Positions 11,640 through 22,099 of a stretch of 64,000 bases of DNA are shown piece after piece; within the stretch, counting starts at the first letter, position 1, and each line of letters opens with the position of its first letter. A program made the position numbers and the translations under genes. The DNA is taken from contig JBANSL010000013.1 in NCBI GenBank assembly GCA_037127255.1, positions 78,859,688 through 78,923,687 on the forward strand. Direction: 5' to 3'. The DNA is from Persicaria tinctoria. Its lineage: Eukaryota > Streptophyta > Magnoliopsida > Caryophyllales > Polygonaceae. The notes under the pieces are model-generated. The model ran no database searches, was not told the DNA's origin, and saw nothing but the letters and a program-made list of their open reading frames with translations.

Positions 11640-14280
11640 GTGGCTGGATCTGGTCGACATCGACTAGAGTACTCGACGTCGAGTACTTCTAGTCGACATC
11701 GACCACATACTTAAGACCTGGCAACGATTCTGAAGAAAAATTAGTCGATATCGACTTACCTTTGTCGATGTTGAGTAGATCGTCTGTCTCCTGGTTCAGA
11801 ATTGCCATGATTTCCTCCATCTGGGCTTCCATAGCTCGCTTCTCTAGTTCCTCGGGAGTCATATTTCTTAACTTGGGCTCTCCGCAAGTGATGTACCTGG
11901 ATGATATAGATTTGACCTCCTCCATAGGACATGTATGCCTTTCAGTTTTATTAAAAGAGTACTCAATTAATTACCTCGTCGCTGATGTTGAAAGTGAACA
12001 CTCCCTTCCTTACGCTTATGTTGGCATCCACCATTGCTAAGAAGGGTCTTCATAATATAATTGGACAAGCAGGGTCCTCTGCCATATTAATCACTAGAAA
12101 ATCAGAAGGGACAAAGAACTTACCTACTTGTACCGGCACATCGTCCACCATGCTTGTTGGGATGACAATTGTGTTGTTCGCCATATAGAGTTTAGCATCC
12201 ACAGGCTCTAAAGTACCTATCTTGACTTTGGACCATATTGATAAAGGCATTATACTCACACTAGCTCCCAAGTCACAAAAAACATTGAATTTATATTAAC
12301 TAAATCCAATGGTTATAGAAAACTTACATGGATTTGTCATTTTCTCTGTAACGTCCGTCTTGTTGCACTCCTTTGCAATATCAGCCATTGACCGCTTCTT
12401 GCTCATAATCTCCTTGACGAATTTGACATAGGATGGAATCTCATGAAGCGCACCTGTAAAGGGAATGGTGACATTGAGCCTTTGAAACATCTTTACGAAC
12501 CGTTGAAACTTCTTCTCTGCTGGATCCTTCAAAGATTTTGTCGGGAATGGCAGCGTTTTCTTATTCGGAGGTGCTGGAGTCTTGTCGACATTGTCAGAAG
12601 GGTGGTCGACATCGACAGAAAGGTGGCCGACATCGAGTACAATGGTCGACTTTTGGCCAGGCTCCATGGGTTGCTCGACATCGACCACATGGTCTTCGAC
12701 ATCGACTAGATTCTGGTCGACGTCGAGTAGACTAGTCGACGTCGAGGACTTTTCTACCTCTTTCTGCTCCATGTTTTGCTCGGGCGTTTGCATATGTCGC
12801 CCGCTTCTGAGATTCATGGCAGCTACATGTCCTGTAGATTTAGTTTTCGGATTAGTTTCAGAGGATCCAGGGAGCGTACCTGATTGCTTGGGGATTGATG
12901 AAGCCAATTGACCCATCTGGGTCTCCATAGATTTTCGCCAGATATCAATCTCCCCAAGCCTTGAGTTGATTCCGTGCAGCTGTGTGTGGATGGAATTGAT
13001 GGAATGTTTACTTTCTGCATGGTTCATCTGCATCCCCTCAAGTATAAGTTGCAGGTCCTCTTTCTTTCCTTCTCTATCAGGGTGACCAGGAGCTCTGTAG
13101 GGCGGGGGATCTCTTTGGTGCTGGGGCTAGCGATAATGGCTCCAGTTTTGTTGCTAATGTTGCCCTGAGTAGTGTCCTCCCGCGTAATGCGCCTCTTCGT
13201 GGGTTTCCAGTTTCCACTATGAGTATTTGATCGCCATGTGGGCACACAGTAGTGTTATGCCTCACAGACCCACATTCCAAGCAAGGTTTATCTTTAGACA
13301 GAAACTTAACATGCTTGGTGAGACGACGCACCTGATCGTTGTGAAATTGTTCCCTGACGTCCGGATCAACTTCCTTTGGTGGCACAAATAAGGGCATAGA
13401 TGGCGCAAACCTTTCATATCTTTCCTCAGAGGCCGCAGAAGTCCCATATGTGTTGTCATAGTTGGCCAGCGTTTCAAAGGTCTCCCAAGCACGCCGTGGG
13501 GTGTAGTTGAGATACATGTATGCAGTGTAGTGGTTGATCCGCTCCTTAATAGGTGCATCCATGCAGTTAAAGATGATCTCCTGGATCACGTAGGGTGGCT
13601 GTCCGTGCGTATGACAGGATTTCAGAAGCCTCTTGTAGCGCTCCTAGACTTGTGCTATTGTTTCCCTTGACTTTTGTCTGAAAGTCATGATCTGCTGTCT
13701 TAGTGCGGCTATTTTGGCAGGAGGGAAGAACTTGTTATGAAACAAGTCTTGCAGCTCATTCCATGTGCGAATGGATCGTGTAGGCAATCCCTCAAGCCAC
13801 TGCGATACTAATCCTACAAGGGACTAACGAAAAGCCTTTAGTTTTAAATATTCTAGATTGTCATTATCCGTTATAGCCTCACATAAATCTTGAAAAGTTG
13901 TAACATGCTCTAAAGGGCATTCATTGGGTCTCCCCCTAAATTGACCCCTTCTAATTTCAGTAATAAAAGAAGGACGAATTTCATAATTAACAGGGAGAAG
14001 AACGATCGGTGATTCTGGAACTTCCAGAGTAGGATGCAGATACTCCTTTGCATTTGCTGGGATGTGCCCAATCTGCTCCTCAAGTTTCCTTCTGGCTTTG
14101 ACCTCGCAATCTACCCTTGCTTCTCACCTTTGTTGATTCTGTGTACATATATTCCGCCTCTCGTCGGGCGTATTCTGCTTCTCTGGTGGTGAATTCCTCA
14201 ATTGGTAGCCGGATTTTCTCAAGCTCCTACGCTGGTGTGAGCTGGAACTCATTCTTATTGTTATTGCTAGTTTGCGACAT
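11640..14280 (-). pseudogene. gag-protease region of the Athila-like element, broken
   Basis: Reading from an ATG at 14280 downward: an N-terminal gag segment; the retrotransposon gag core with a WLEGLPTRSI-type stretch then FFPPAKIAALR (about 13850-13650); a CCHC zinc knuckle (C-X2-C-X4-H-X4-C, about 13250-13300); an Athila-typical linker with METQMGQLASS and LRSGR (12780-12930); and an aspartic protease starting DLGASVSIMP (about 12270). The frame is interrupted by several in-frame TAG stops in the gag core and by frameshifts near 13080 and 12290. The segment at 12560-12760 encodes repeated VDVD/DVDH residues written by the TCGACGTCGA-type motif. No functional capsid or protease is expected. 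Confidence 0.8.
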
Positions 14281-14453
14281 CCTCCTTAACCTTTGTCGAA
14301 GGTGGAAGAAGCGTTCAGGTTCGAGAATAGGATCGATAGGTGTGCGATTAGTTCATCGTATGGACCTGAAAAGGAAAAAGAAAAAGAAAAAGAGAGTAAA
14401 AAGGACCTAAAAAGGGCGCGATTGATTGCTTCCCCGGTAACGGTGCCAAAATT

Positions 14454-16240
14454 TGATGCGAGGAAAATCAAGTATGAAATAAATGAATCTCAAATTGACT
14501 CCCTAAACGATGCAAATAAAAATTACAAGACTTCCTCCCGTTGTAGTGGAAGGGAATCAGGATCGTGTCCCAGAATCCTCTCGTTTCGACCAGCAGAAGT
14601 CCTCGACGTCGAGTAAAGTACTCGATGTCGACTACCTCATCTGAGTGAACCTGCAGAACTACGCAACAAAAGACGAAACAAAGCAAGTCGAGTAGAACAG
14701 AGTACTCGACGTCGACCAGACTACTCGACGTCGCGTAGATTTCAGTCGAAATCGAGTTGTGCAGAGTGTAAAAAACGTGACCTTTCGCAAGACAGAAATA
14801 GAACAGAAGCTACACGAAATTTGTGGGAAATTCAATAAACTAAAATACTTCCAGAATCGGGATATCAATGCCACCATGATAACCATATAAGAATCATGCC
14901 AAAGGTATAAAAGATCATGCTTTTTCCTCAAATAACTTAGCTTTCATCAATAACAACTAGGAAAATAGAGGTTTTCGCATAAACCGTAATTGTTACTAAC
15001 CCTTTTAACATAATTAATCCAAGTTGCATTAAGATCACTTTCGCCTGAATAACACAAACAAGGATCACCTCCGACTGTCGCAAAAGAATCATGCTCATAG
15101 GGATTGAAGACGAAATCGCATTAAAAGTTGTACCTTTATCGCATTACACCTTACATGGCTACCGTCAGGCTCACTCCGACCCTAGAAGTTGGGTGACTAC
15201 TCGCTCTTCATCATAAGAAAACCGATCAATAATAAAAGAAAACCAACTTGCATTAATAAAATAAAACAAAACTTACAATCGATCGAAGCCAAATCCGCTC
15301 TCGCCTTTCCAACTTCCTACTCAGCTCCAAGCTCTCTCGAAAACTCTCTAACTCGCTATCTATGGTGGTAAACACAACTTCTTGTGGATTGGATGATTCC
15401 TAAAATCAGCCCCTAAAACCTTATTTATAGTATTCAATCCCCGCTATCCAAGAAAAGAATATTCTATTTATATCTAAAACTTTCTATTTAAAGACTTTAT
15501 GATAAAACTTTGATAAAACAAATAAATCTCTAAGGGAAAATATCTAAAGTGGATAAATCTTCCTTTGTCTTGATAGATCTTCATGTGAATTGATAGAATT
15601 CCACGTATCTTGCATGGTAAGTAATCTACAAGGCTCGGACTTCACTCGACCTTGGCTCGGAATGATCCAGGTGAGTATTCAAAATCGAGTAGGTTAATCG
15701 ACGTCGAGTGGCGCGTTGTGTCTCCTCGGATTGCACTCGAGCTCAGGTGGAATTCTGGTGCTCGACATGGGTACTCTATACGTCGACTAACTTACTCGAC
15801 ATCGAGTAGTCTTGTACTGCTCGAGTGGCTCGCTGCTCAGCTTTCGGCATTCTGCTCCGTTCTTGAAACACACTTTCCCGAGCCCTCATTCGTTCGATTG
15901 ACGCATATGAGTATGTGTTGGAAAACTCTTCTCGATGGCTACAACTCTCATGAAGACATCAGAACTTGATTCAGAATGATGAATGGCAAAAAGTGGCGTT
16001 TTCTCCAGCTGCACCATCATGTGCTCTTCCTTAGCCTCTCCAATGTTTTCATGACTTTCCTTTAAGCTCCAAAGTGCGTCCGATTTCTGCGAAATATAAC
16101 AAAAACTTGTGTAGACATCCATAATTTGCAAATAAATATAAACTACACAGATTCTGTATCATTCTAACTCAAATGCATGAAATGTGTGCATAAATCGTTA
16201 TAAAAATCAATATAAAACATGGCAAAATAGGCTCACAACA
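14454..16240 (-). repeat. 5' LTR of the Athila-like element
   Basis: This 1787-bp LTR matches the left LTR apart from scattered substitutions and the left copy's 1.2-kb insertion. On the + strand it begins TGATGCGAGG and ends CTCACAACA, followed by the CATAT target copy. In element orientation it supplies promoter and R region to the gag start at 14280. Confidence 0.85.
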
Positions 16241-16299
16241 CATATCATACACTAGAGTTTGCTAACATCAAAACACACAAGATACAGATGTATCTTAGA

Positions 16300-16985
16300 G
16301 TACTCTAACAAACGAGTTCAAGTCCAAATCAAGTTGTTTAAGTACGTAGCCTAAAAGGGTCTTGCCAATATCAATGGACGACATGAAAGTCGTCGGTTGA
16401 ACTAAAATGACTCAAACGAGAAACGGCATACTTCCTGTCACCTAAATGTTATGGGGATAGTGTCCAAGCGACGACATGGTCATCGCCTAAATGACCAAGT
16501 GACCAAAAACTCACTCAGCAAACGTAGAGAGGAGATCGATTTCTCGCGATGAAGTGGGGGTCACGTACGCTCAATTTTAGTTTAATCTTCCAGTTGAAGA
16601 AGTCCAGTCTGATAACAAAATGGAGAGGATGAAACAATTAATTTGCTGGAATTGACAAGAGACCTGCACGGATACACCCAGTGGTGTCATGATGTACAAA
16701 TGTACATCTTTTAATTGGAGCACCGTTATTTTATACAAATAGAAGAACAGGCCAGTCAAACGTACTCCAATAAGATGTACAGTATACATCCTACTTCCAT
16801 TGACCATCTTTTTTTTAAAAAAAATACGAAAATAAGATTAAGACTGATAAGATATTAACATCAATTGGATTTGGATCGATCTGTATTCGATCTTGGTTTA
16901 TAATGTTAGACCTAGCTTAAAGATGAACAAATGCTTTGAATACCGAACTTACCAAGCTTGATTAGGTTAATTGCAGCTAGGGATC
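16300..16985 (+). promoter_or_regulatory. Upstream region of CRK-B (upstream block copy 2)
   Basis: From about 16560 it matches the region upstream of CRK-C point for point: AATCTTCCAGTTGA, GATGAAACAAT, GACAAGAGACC, CACCCAGTGG, CATTGACCATC, AAATACGAAAATAAGATTAAGA and TTTGAATACCGA, in that order. The second copy differs mainly by two MITE insertions. One TTGACC W-box core lies near 16800. Conserved blocks suggest promoter and 5' leader, but no start site can be placed by eye. Confidence 0.5.
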
Positions 16986-17233
16986 ATGCCTGAACCATGT
17001 ATTCCTATCCTCTTCCTCCTCCTAGCAATTACTTATTACTCTAATTGCAAAACAGGCCATCGATCTCCACAGACTCCACCGATCCACCTGCGACCGTACG
17101 TCGACAGTTTCTGTGACAGTGACTTCGACAATATAATCCTGCAGGCAATTACACCACCAACAGCACATACGAGAGCGAGCTACATACGGTGCTCTCCGGC
17201 CTCGAGCAACAAGCAACCTTAGGCTCCCTGTTC
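16986..17233 (+). pseudogene. CRK-B: 5' stub of a cysteine-rich receptor-like kinase
   Basis: It starts at ATG 16986, aligned with the CRK-C start (MPEPC versus MPKPC). It encodes a hydrophobic signal peptide and the start of the first DUF26 domain, including the TYESEL and LEQQATLGSLF segments. A frameshift near 17140 separates the signal peptide from the NYTTNSTY segment. Homology stops at about 17233, within the first domain and before its C-X8-C-X2-C motif, and sequence then passes into the upstream block of CRK-C. This looks like an unequal-exchange stub. Confidence 0.8.
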
Positions 17234-17329
17234 TACAACAATAGTATTTTGAGATTAAGGAAATAGAATTTAACTCGGTTATTGAGGTGAGGACTGAGGA
17301 CACCGTGTAGGAAAGAGAGAGAAAGCGAT

Positions 17330-17928
17330 CAAGTGTGGGCTAAGTTACGTTTTAATTTTATCTTCCAGTTGATCTACCTACACGTCCAATTTGATTACAA
17401 GTAAACGGAGAGGATGAAACAATATCCAACTAATTCTCAGCTTGCTGGAATTGACAAGAGACGCTGCCTACACGGCCGGCTGCACCCAATGGAGTCTTTA
17501 TTTACAAATGTAAAGGTTTTTATTGGAGCGCATCATATTATATACTACTCCCTCCGTTCGGAAATATAAGTCCATTTATTTTTTGACACGCTTTTTAATG
17601 AGTTAAAAACTATATAAAATAATAATTTTTTTATTAATTTTTTTACATAACTATATACTTATGAGTAATATATATATATAAGACTATGTAAAAAAATTTA
17701 TGAAAAAAATATTATTTTATATAGTTTTTAACTCCTTAAAAAGCGTGCTGAAAAGTCAATGGACTTATATTTCCGAACGGAGGTAGTATAAGATATAATA
17801 TATGTATCCCACTTCCATTGACCATCTTTTTTAAAAAATACGAAAATAAGATTAAGATTGATGTGATATTAACATCAACCTACTGGATTTAGAGCTATTC
17901 TTGGTTTAGTTTATAGTTAAAGACCTTA
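17330..17928 (+). promoter_or_regulatory. Upstream region of CRK-C (upstream block copy 3), with MITE insertion
   Basis: It is homologous to 16560-16960 as described for CRK-B. The copy is split at 17548-17786 by a Stowaway-like MITE and at 17929-18823 by a Harbinger-like element; the matching sequence resumes at 18827 and runs to the CRK-C ATG. The TTGACC core in CATTGACCATC is retained near 17815. Confidence 0.5.
17548..17786. mobile_element. Stowaway-like MITE 2
   Basis: The 239-bp element starts CTCCCTCCGTTCGGAAATAT and ends with the near-exact inverse ending GAACGGAGGTAG. It is flanked by TA (17546-17547 and 17787-17788). The sister upstream block before CRK-B lacks it, so the empty site is visible in the same window. 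Confidence 0.9.
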
Positions 17929-18823
17929 GCCCTTGTTTGGTATTGATATCTTGATATGGGATATGGGTATGGATATCGCTGATATCCATATCCCCGCCCT
18001 TTGTAAAAAAAACCTGTTTGATATCTCCCAAAAACCACCGGTATCACGCCTCGAAGAAAAAGAACGTCTTCTTCGTTGCTCCTTGCTCAGGGGTTCGCTG
18101 CTCCATTGCTTCTCAAGGTAAGCTCTCCTCCATTTCAATGTCGTCTCCTTCATACATCATTCACACCCCGCTTCTCTGATTATTCTCCACTTCTCTGATT
18201 GTGTGATTTTTGACATCTCCATATCTAGGGTTTGTTTGATATTTTTCGATCTGTTTTGTTTCGACATCATAGGCTGATTTCGTTTTTTTTTTACATCTAT
18301 TGCTTATTTTCAATTTGATTTTTCAGATCTATAGGTTGATTTACATGTTTGACACATTTGGGTATTTGTTGGCTAATTTGGGGCAATATTTAATATGCTG
18401 ATTTTTGGAATCGTTCTTGCTTGAATTCGATTTTCCTCAAGTTTGTGCTTTGACCCTTAAAAAAAATCCTTCCTTCAAAGCATTATTGGATTAGTTTTTC
18501 ATTTAGAGGCTGAATTGCAAGACATGCTAGATTTTGAGTGAAATTTGGCCTCTTTGTCCTTAAAAAATGCTTACACTGCGTTTAGTAGTTGCAATTTGGC
18601 CTCTTTGTCCTTAAAAAATGCTTACACTCCTTTAGAATTCATGAATGATGAATGTCATATAACACTAGTTTTATCAACTCTGCAAACTCATATTCTGATA
18701 TCCTGCAATGTCAAACAGGGATATGAGATATCAGATATCAGATTTGATACCCATATCCCTGATATCCATATCTAATACCCATATCTGATATCTGATATCA
18801 GGATATGGATACAAAACAGGGGC
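17929..18823. mobile_element. PIF/Harbinger-like non-autonomous element
   Basis: The terminal inverted repeats are GCCCTTGTTTGGTAT and ATACAAAACAGGGGC, with a TTA duplication at 17926-17928 and 18824-18826. A 3-bp TTA duplication and GGGC-TTTGG-type ends fit PIF/Harbinger. Both subterminal zones are crowded with GATATC and CCATATC units that can fold back. Inside, a roughly 50-bp segment with TTTGGCCTCTTTGTCCTTAA is tandemly duplicated at 18543-18640. There is no transposase ORF. Confidence 0.8.
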
Positions 18824-18902
18824 TTAAAGACAAAGAAATGCTAACTTCGTGGCGCCATATACTTTGAATACCGATAATCAAACTGATCAGGTTGCCGAGA
18901 CG

Positions 18903-20177
18903 ATGCCTAAACCTTGTATTCTTATCAACTTCACCATCTTCCTAGCAATTGTTCTAATTGCAAAACAGGCCATCTCCACCAATTCACTCGCGATTCCACC
19001 CACCTATCTCGATTCTTCATGTGACTTGGATGGAACCGGAGGCAATTACACCACCAACAGTACATACAAGTCGGAGCTAAACAGTGTGCTCTCCAACCTC
19101 GAGCAACAAGCAACCTTAGGCTCCTTGTTCAACAACAATAGTTCCCCCCAGGAAGACCGCGCAGACAAGGCGTACGGCCAGTACTACTGCAGTTGGAACG
19201 CCGGCCCTGCAGACCTCTGCAGCGACTGTGTCCGCACCGCCGCTCAGCGTATCCTAACGGAGTGTACGCCTTACAAATCCGGCGCCATATGGTACAAGGA
19301 GTGCACGCTTCTATATAAAAACCACTCCATGTTTAATCAAGATTCCAACGGCTTGGTGTATGTCAAAGTCTGACTCGGACCGATGACTGGGGGTCGTGTG
19401 CACAGGCGCACATGCGCTGGTACCCTAGCACACAAGCCGAGTGAGGTTCCATTCTAAAACAAATTGGCAATAGAAGGAGTAGCCCACCAGCAAGTCCAAC
19501 TAGGAATGATCACCTAGTTGAGACTTGGACAACTGGGTAACCCAGACCAGGATCGACACGGGCCGTTAGGCTAACCGCTCTGATACCATATCAAAGTCCG
19601 ACTCGGACCGATGACTGGGGGTTGTGTGCACATGCGCACATGCGTTGGTACCCTAGCACACAAGCCGAGTGAGGTTCCATTCTAAAACCAATTGGCAATA
19701 GAAGGAGTAGCCCACCGACTCATATACTAGGGTTTGATATGTTCAACTTTCCGATGTGGGACACTCTTGGTCTCATTCACATCTCTAACAGTGTATAACA
19801 TCCTACGCTCTGCCAATCTGACATCCAATGCACAAAAGTCGCGAGAGGTGTTCAATGACACCATGGTCAGGATCATAAACGAGTGCGCATATGGAAACGA
19901 TCTTCATTTCACAGAGACGACAGCGAAGGTGTCGGAGTCTGTGACGCTCTACTGTCAGGTTCAATGCAGTCCTAGCCTGAACGGGACGCAGTGTGCTGCG
20001 TGTCTTCAGTCACTTGAAGAGTTTGCTCGGGATGAATGGGGGCTCTTTGGATGTATTATTTAGGAGGCGACTGCAGGATGATGTCGACCATCAACACCAC
20101 TTTCTATAGCATCCCATCGTCGTCTCAACCACCGCTGGAGTCGCCTATTTCTCAGCTGCCGCCACCACCAACTATAG
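18903..20177 (+). pseudogene. CRK-C: CRK ectodomain exon split by a TRIM insertion
   Basis: The start is ATG 18903, giving a clear signal peptide; the open frame extends further upstream but lacks homology there. The first DUF26 domain has NYTTNSTY, YGQYYC and a C-X9-C-X2-C motif, one residue longer than the usual C-X8-C-X2-C. At 19360 the reading frame is cut by a 430-bp insertion and resumes exactly in frame at 19796. The second DUF26 domain has the normal spacing (CSPSLNGTQCAAC). A single-base frameshift near 20055 puts the rest of the exon (MMSTINTTFYSIPSSS) in another frame. The exon ends at 20177 before GTAGGT. No transmembrane or kinase exons follow; repeats take over. It was probably a DUF26 receptor kinase and is now a pseudogene. 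Confidence 0.88.
19361..19790 (-). mobile_element. TRIM-like LTR retroelement inside CRK-C
   Basis: It runs from TGTCAAAG to CTCTAACA, with TG/CA ends and a 5-bp duplication GTGTA (19356-19360 and 19791-19795). A full LTR occupies 19589-19790. A shortened second LTR is at 19361-19489, about 70 bp missing. Between them, on the - strand, a TGGTATCAGAGCGG primer-binding site (initiator Met-tRNA type) abuts the LTR. The interior is only about 100 bp with no coding sequence. That fits a terminal-repeat retrotransposon in miniature. Confidence 0.85.
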
Positions 20178-20183
20178 GTAGGT

Positions 20184-20692
20184 AATTAAATTTTCCATTT
20201 TTTTTTTGAAAAGAATTCGGATGGTGGTTAGCCAACCCAAGAGCATCCCGAAGGATGAGATCACGAAGATCTAAACGAAGTACAAACACGGAATACAACA
20301 AAAGAATCATCCAAAGTAAACCCAGAAAAATCCCGAACCCTAAGCAAACAAGCGGTCACGACATCGAGCAGAAGGAAGCCCGGCCAGCGGGCGTGGCGAA
20401 GTGGATAGTGAGCGCATGGGACAGCAGGAGCTGACTCGATGTCTCACTGCCGGAAAGACGGAAAGCAGAAATCCTCGCAAGGCAAAGACGACTCCTAGGG
20501 AAGTGTGGACCACACGACGTTCCCCCACCTAGATGATGGATCTTTGGAGACCACAAACACCGCCAACACGACCACTTCGATCAGCCAGCTAGGGCCGCAA
20601 AACTGCTCCTCAACCGAAACTAACCACGAACACACGGACGCCCAACCAACACAAGGACATGAAGCACGACCGCGAGGAGGGGAAGATTCCGG
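20184..20692 (-). mobile_element. Poly(A)-tailed dispersed repeat, copy R1 (LINE-like 3' end)
   Basis: On the + strand it begins with a T run at about 20195 (the poly(A) tail of a - strand element), then ATTCGGATGG. It has no long ORF on either strand. Structure and position match R2 and R4: T run, about 450 bp of body, then a CCCTTTCGGG repeat tract. It lies just after the CRK-C exon 1 donor and has replaced or displaced the rest of that gene. Confidence 0.5.
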
Positions 20693-20826
20693 AATTTAAT
20701 TCGGGAAAATTTATTTCATCAATTTGGTTCGTCAAACCCTTTCGGGAATTTTTAAGCCATTTCGGGATTTTCAAACCCTTTCGAGGTATCCTCAAAGAGT
20801 GGCTTCAACACTTTCGGGTGTTTTTT
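20693..20826. repeat. Degenerate CCCTTTCGGG(A)TTT repeat tract 1
   Basis: Five to six imperfect copies of a unit like CAAACCCTTTCGGGATTTT are spaced about 25-35 bp apart. The same units recur at 21966-22050 and 62728-62900, each at the far side of a poly(A)-tailed repeat. It is therefore part of that repeat family rather than a local accident. Confidence 0.6.
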
Positions 20827-20837
20827 TTTAATTCAAA

Positions 20838-20968
20838 ACCTTGGGACCCAAGGACCTGAAGCTTGGGCCGAAGGAACCGAAAATTGGGCCCCAAGGACCG
20901 GAAGCTTGGGCCCCAAGGAACCGAAACTTGGGCCCCAAGGACCCGGAGCTTGGGCCCCAAGGAACCAC
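20838..20968. repeat. 28-bp GC-rich minisatellite
   Basis: About five copies of a unit near CTTGGGCCCCAAGGAACCG occur in a row, alternating ACCGGAAG and ACCGAAAC spacers. Each unit contains the palindrome TTGGGCCCCAA. It is flanked by the CCCTTTCGGG tract on the left. There is no sign of a protein-coding role. Confidence 0.75.
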
Positions 20969-21478
20969 CATCGAACCCAAACGGGAGTGAGTGAACCAGC
21001 GATCGGAAGCATGAGCAGCCGGCGGAGGGAATCAATGTAGGCTATGCACCCCGACCAGGCGAGCGAAGGTGAAAGCCGGCAGGACGCCACGGGTGGAAGA
21101 GATGGAGGCTTCGGGGAGTCCAGGTTAGAGTGGTTGTTAGTCGGGAAACCAAATCGGCACCAATACTAAGGGAAACAAAAGGCAAGACCCCAAAAACCAC
21201 CCAATACAAGGCCGATTGAAGAAGGGGAATGTGAAACCAAAATTTAGGGTTTGGTATCGATATAGGGGCTCGAAGAAATCAAAGCCAAAGTATCGATGAG
21301 GTAAGGGGAGCTGAGAAGGTGGTCGGACGATGAGGGTGGCGATGGTGGACGGCGGCGATGGCGGTGGTGGAGGGATAGTTAGGTAACGGTGTTGAACGGG
21401 TTAAGGGTTTGGGTGTTTTAGAGAGAGGCAAGAGCCTCTCTCTCTAGCATTGATGGTAAACCTTTTTCTATTATTATT
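20969..21478. other. GC-rich spacer with terminal hairpin, unassigned
   Basis: No gene is recognised. It has a run of GATGGCGG-type repeats near 21330-21370. A perfect small hairpin, AGAGAGGC-AAGA-GCCTCTCT, lies at about 21421-21443 just before the next poly(A)-tailed repeat. The hairpin may mark a transposon end, but no partner end was found. Confidence 0.35.
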
Positions 21479-21965
21479 AAATTTGCCTCTTTTTTTTTAT
21501 TAGGTAAAAATTCGAAGGTCAGACAGGTCTGACTCATCGAGAGGCCGACAAATTCGGCACACGACGAACCGTCAAACATACAAACTAACAAACATGATAA
21601 CCGATAACAAGCGAGATGAAACAAATAGAAATAAACTCTACAACAAACGCCCCAAGAAGACCAAACACCAAAAAAGCTGAGGAAACCGCCGAAGAACGAA
21701 GCCAAGCACCACCGAACAGTAGCACCGTGGGCCAGCAGTACAGCAGGACTCTAACTCCTGTGGGTAGTGCAGACGAACTCCAAGGACACTCAATCCCGGA
21801 TACGAAGACGTCCTGAGCACACCACGTCGACCCCATCCAGACCCGACTCCAGACTCCACGCCCCCAACCAAGCAGAAGATCTCCTAGAAACATCGGAAGT
21901 AAGGCCGCAAGCTGCTCGAACAAAAGGCCATCAAGTTTACACCTACAAGATTATGGAGTAGCCCT
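21479..21965 (-). mobile_element. Poly(A)-tailed dispersed repeat, copy R2
   Basis: On the + strand it opens with a T run and TTAGGTAAAAATTCG, then a GAGAGGCCGACAAA-type block and GACGAACCGTCAAA. The same order occurs at 59667 and 62270. Read on the - strand it ends TTTTTACCTAATAAAAAA, like a retroposon tail. Its weak ORFs are not conserved in frame between copies, so I treat it as noncoding. The likely origin is a 5'-truncated LINE. Confidence 0.6.
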
Positions 21966-22052
21966 TGCGGGATTTCGTCAAACCCTTTCGGGTGGGTATA
22001 CTCAAGCCCTTTCGGGAATTTATCAAGACTCTTACGGGATTTTTATCATTTA
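21966..22052. repeat. CCCTTTCGGG repeat tract 2
   Basis: It contains TTGCGGGATTTCG, CCCTTTCGGGTGG, CCCTTTCGGGAATT and CTTACGGGATTTT, in the same relative position to R2 as tract 1 is to R1. Confidence 0.6.
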
Positions 22053-22099
22053 AATAAATGAAAAGAATAAATATTGATAAAAGAGTATCTACATTTATA

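Larger units (their letters stand above)
6470..16240 (-). mobile_element. Athila-like Ty3/gypsy LTR retrotransposon, non-autonomous
   Basis: LTRs lie at 6470-9541 and 14454-16240, flanked by a 5-bp duplication CATAT (6465-6469 and 16241-16245), so both outer ends are intact. It reads on the - strand. Next to the right LTR is a degenerate primer-binding site (complement of 14432-14450), close to the TGGCGCCGTTGCCGGGGA type common in Athila/Tat elements. Next to the left LTR is a purine tract (complement of 9542-9560). The interior has gag and protease remnants (11640-14280) and an integrase C-terminal remnant (11129-11494). Reverse transcriptase, RNase H and the integrase core are absent between 11495 and 11640. 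LTRs and interior alike are peppered with TCGACGTCGA-type motifs. Confidence 0.88.

Noticed and set aside
12443..12911. + strand ORFs across the gag linker of the Athila-like element
   Set aside because: They are antisense shadows of the gag-protease frame, produced by the TCGACGTCGA motif being open on both strands.
21585..21923. 112-codon - strand ORF in repeat R2
   Set aside because: Homologous positions in R4 and R5 do not keep the same frame, so it is not a conserved protein.
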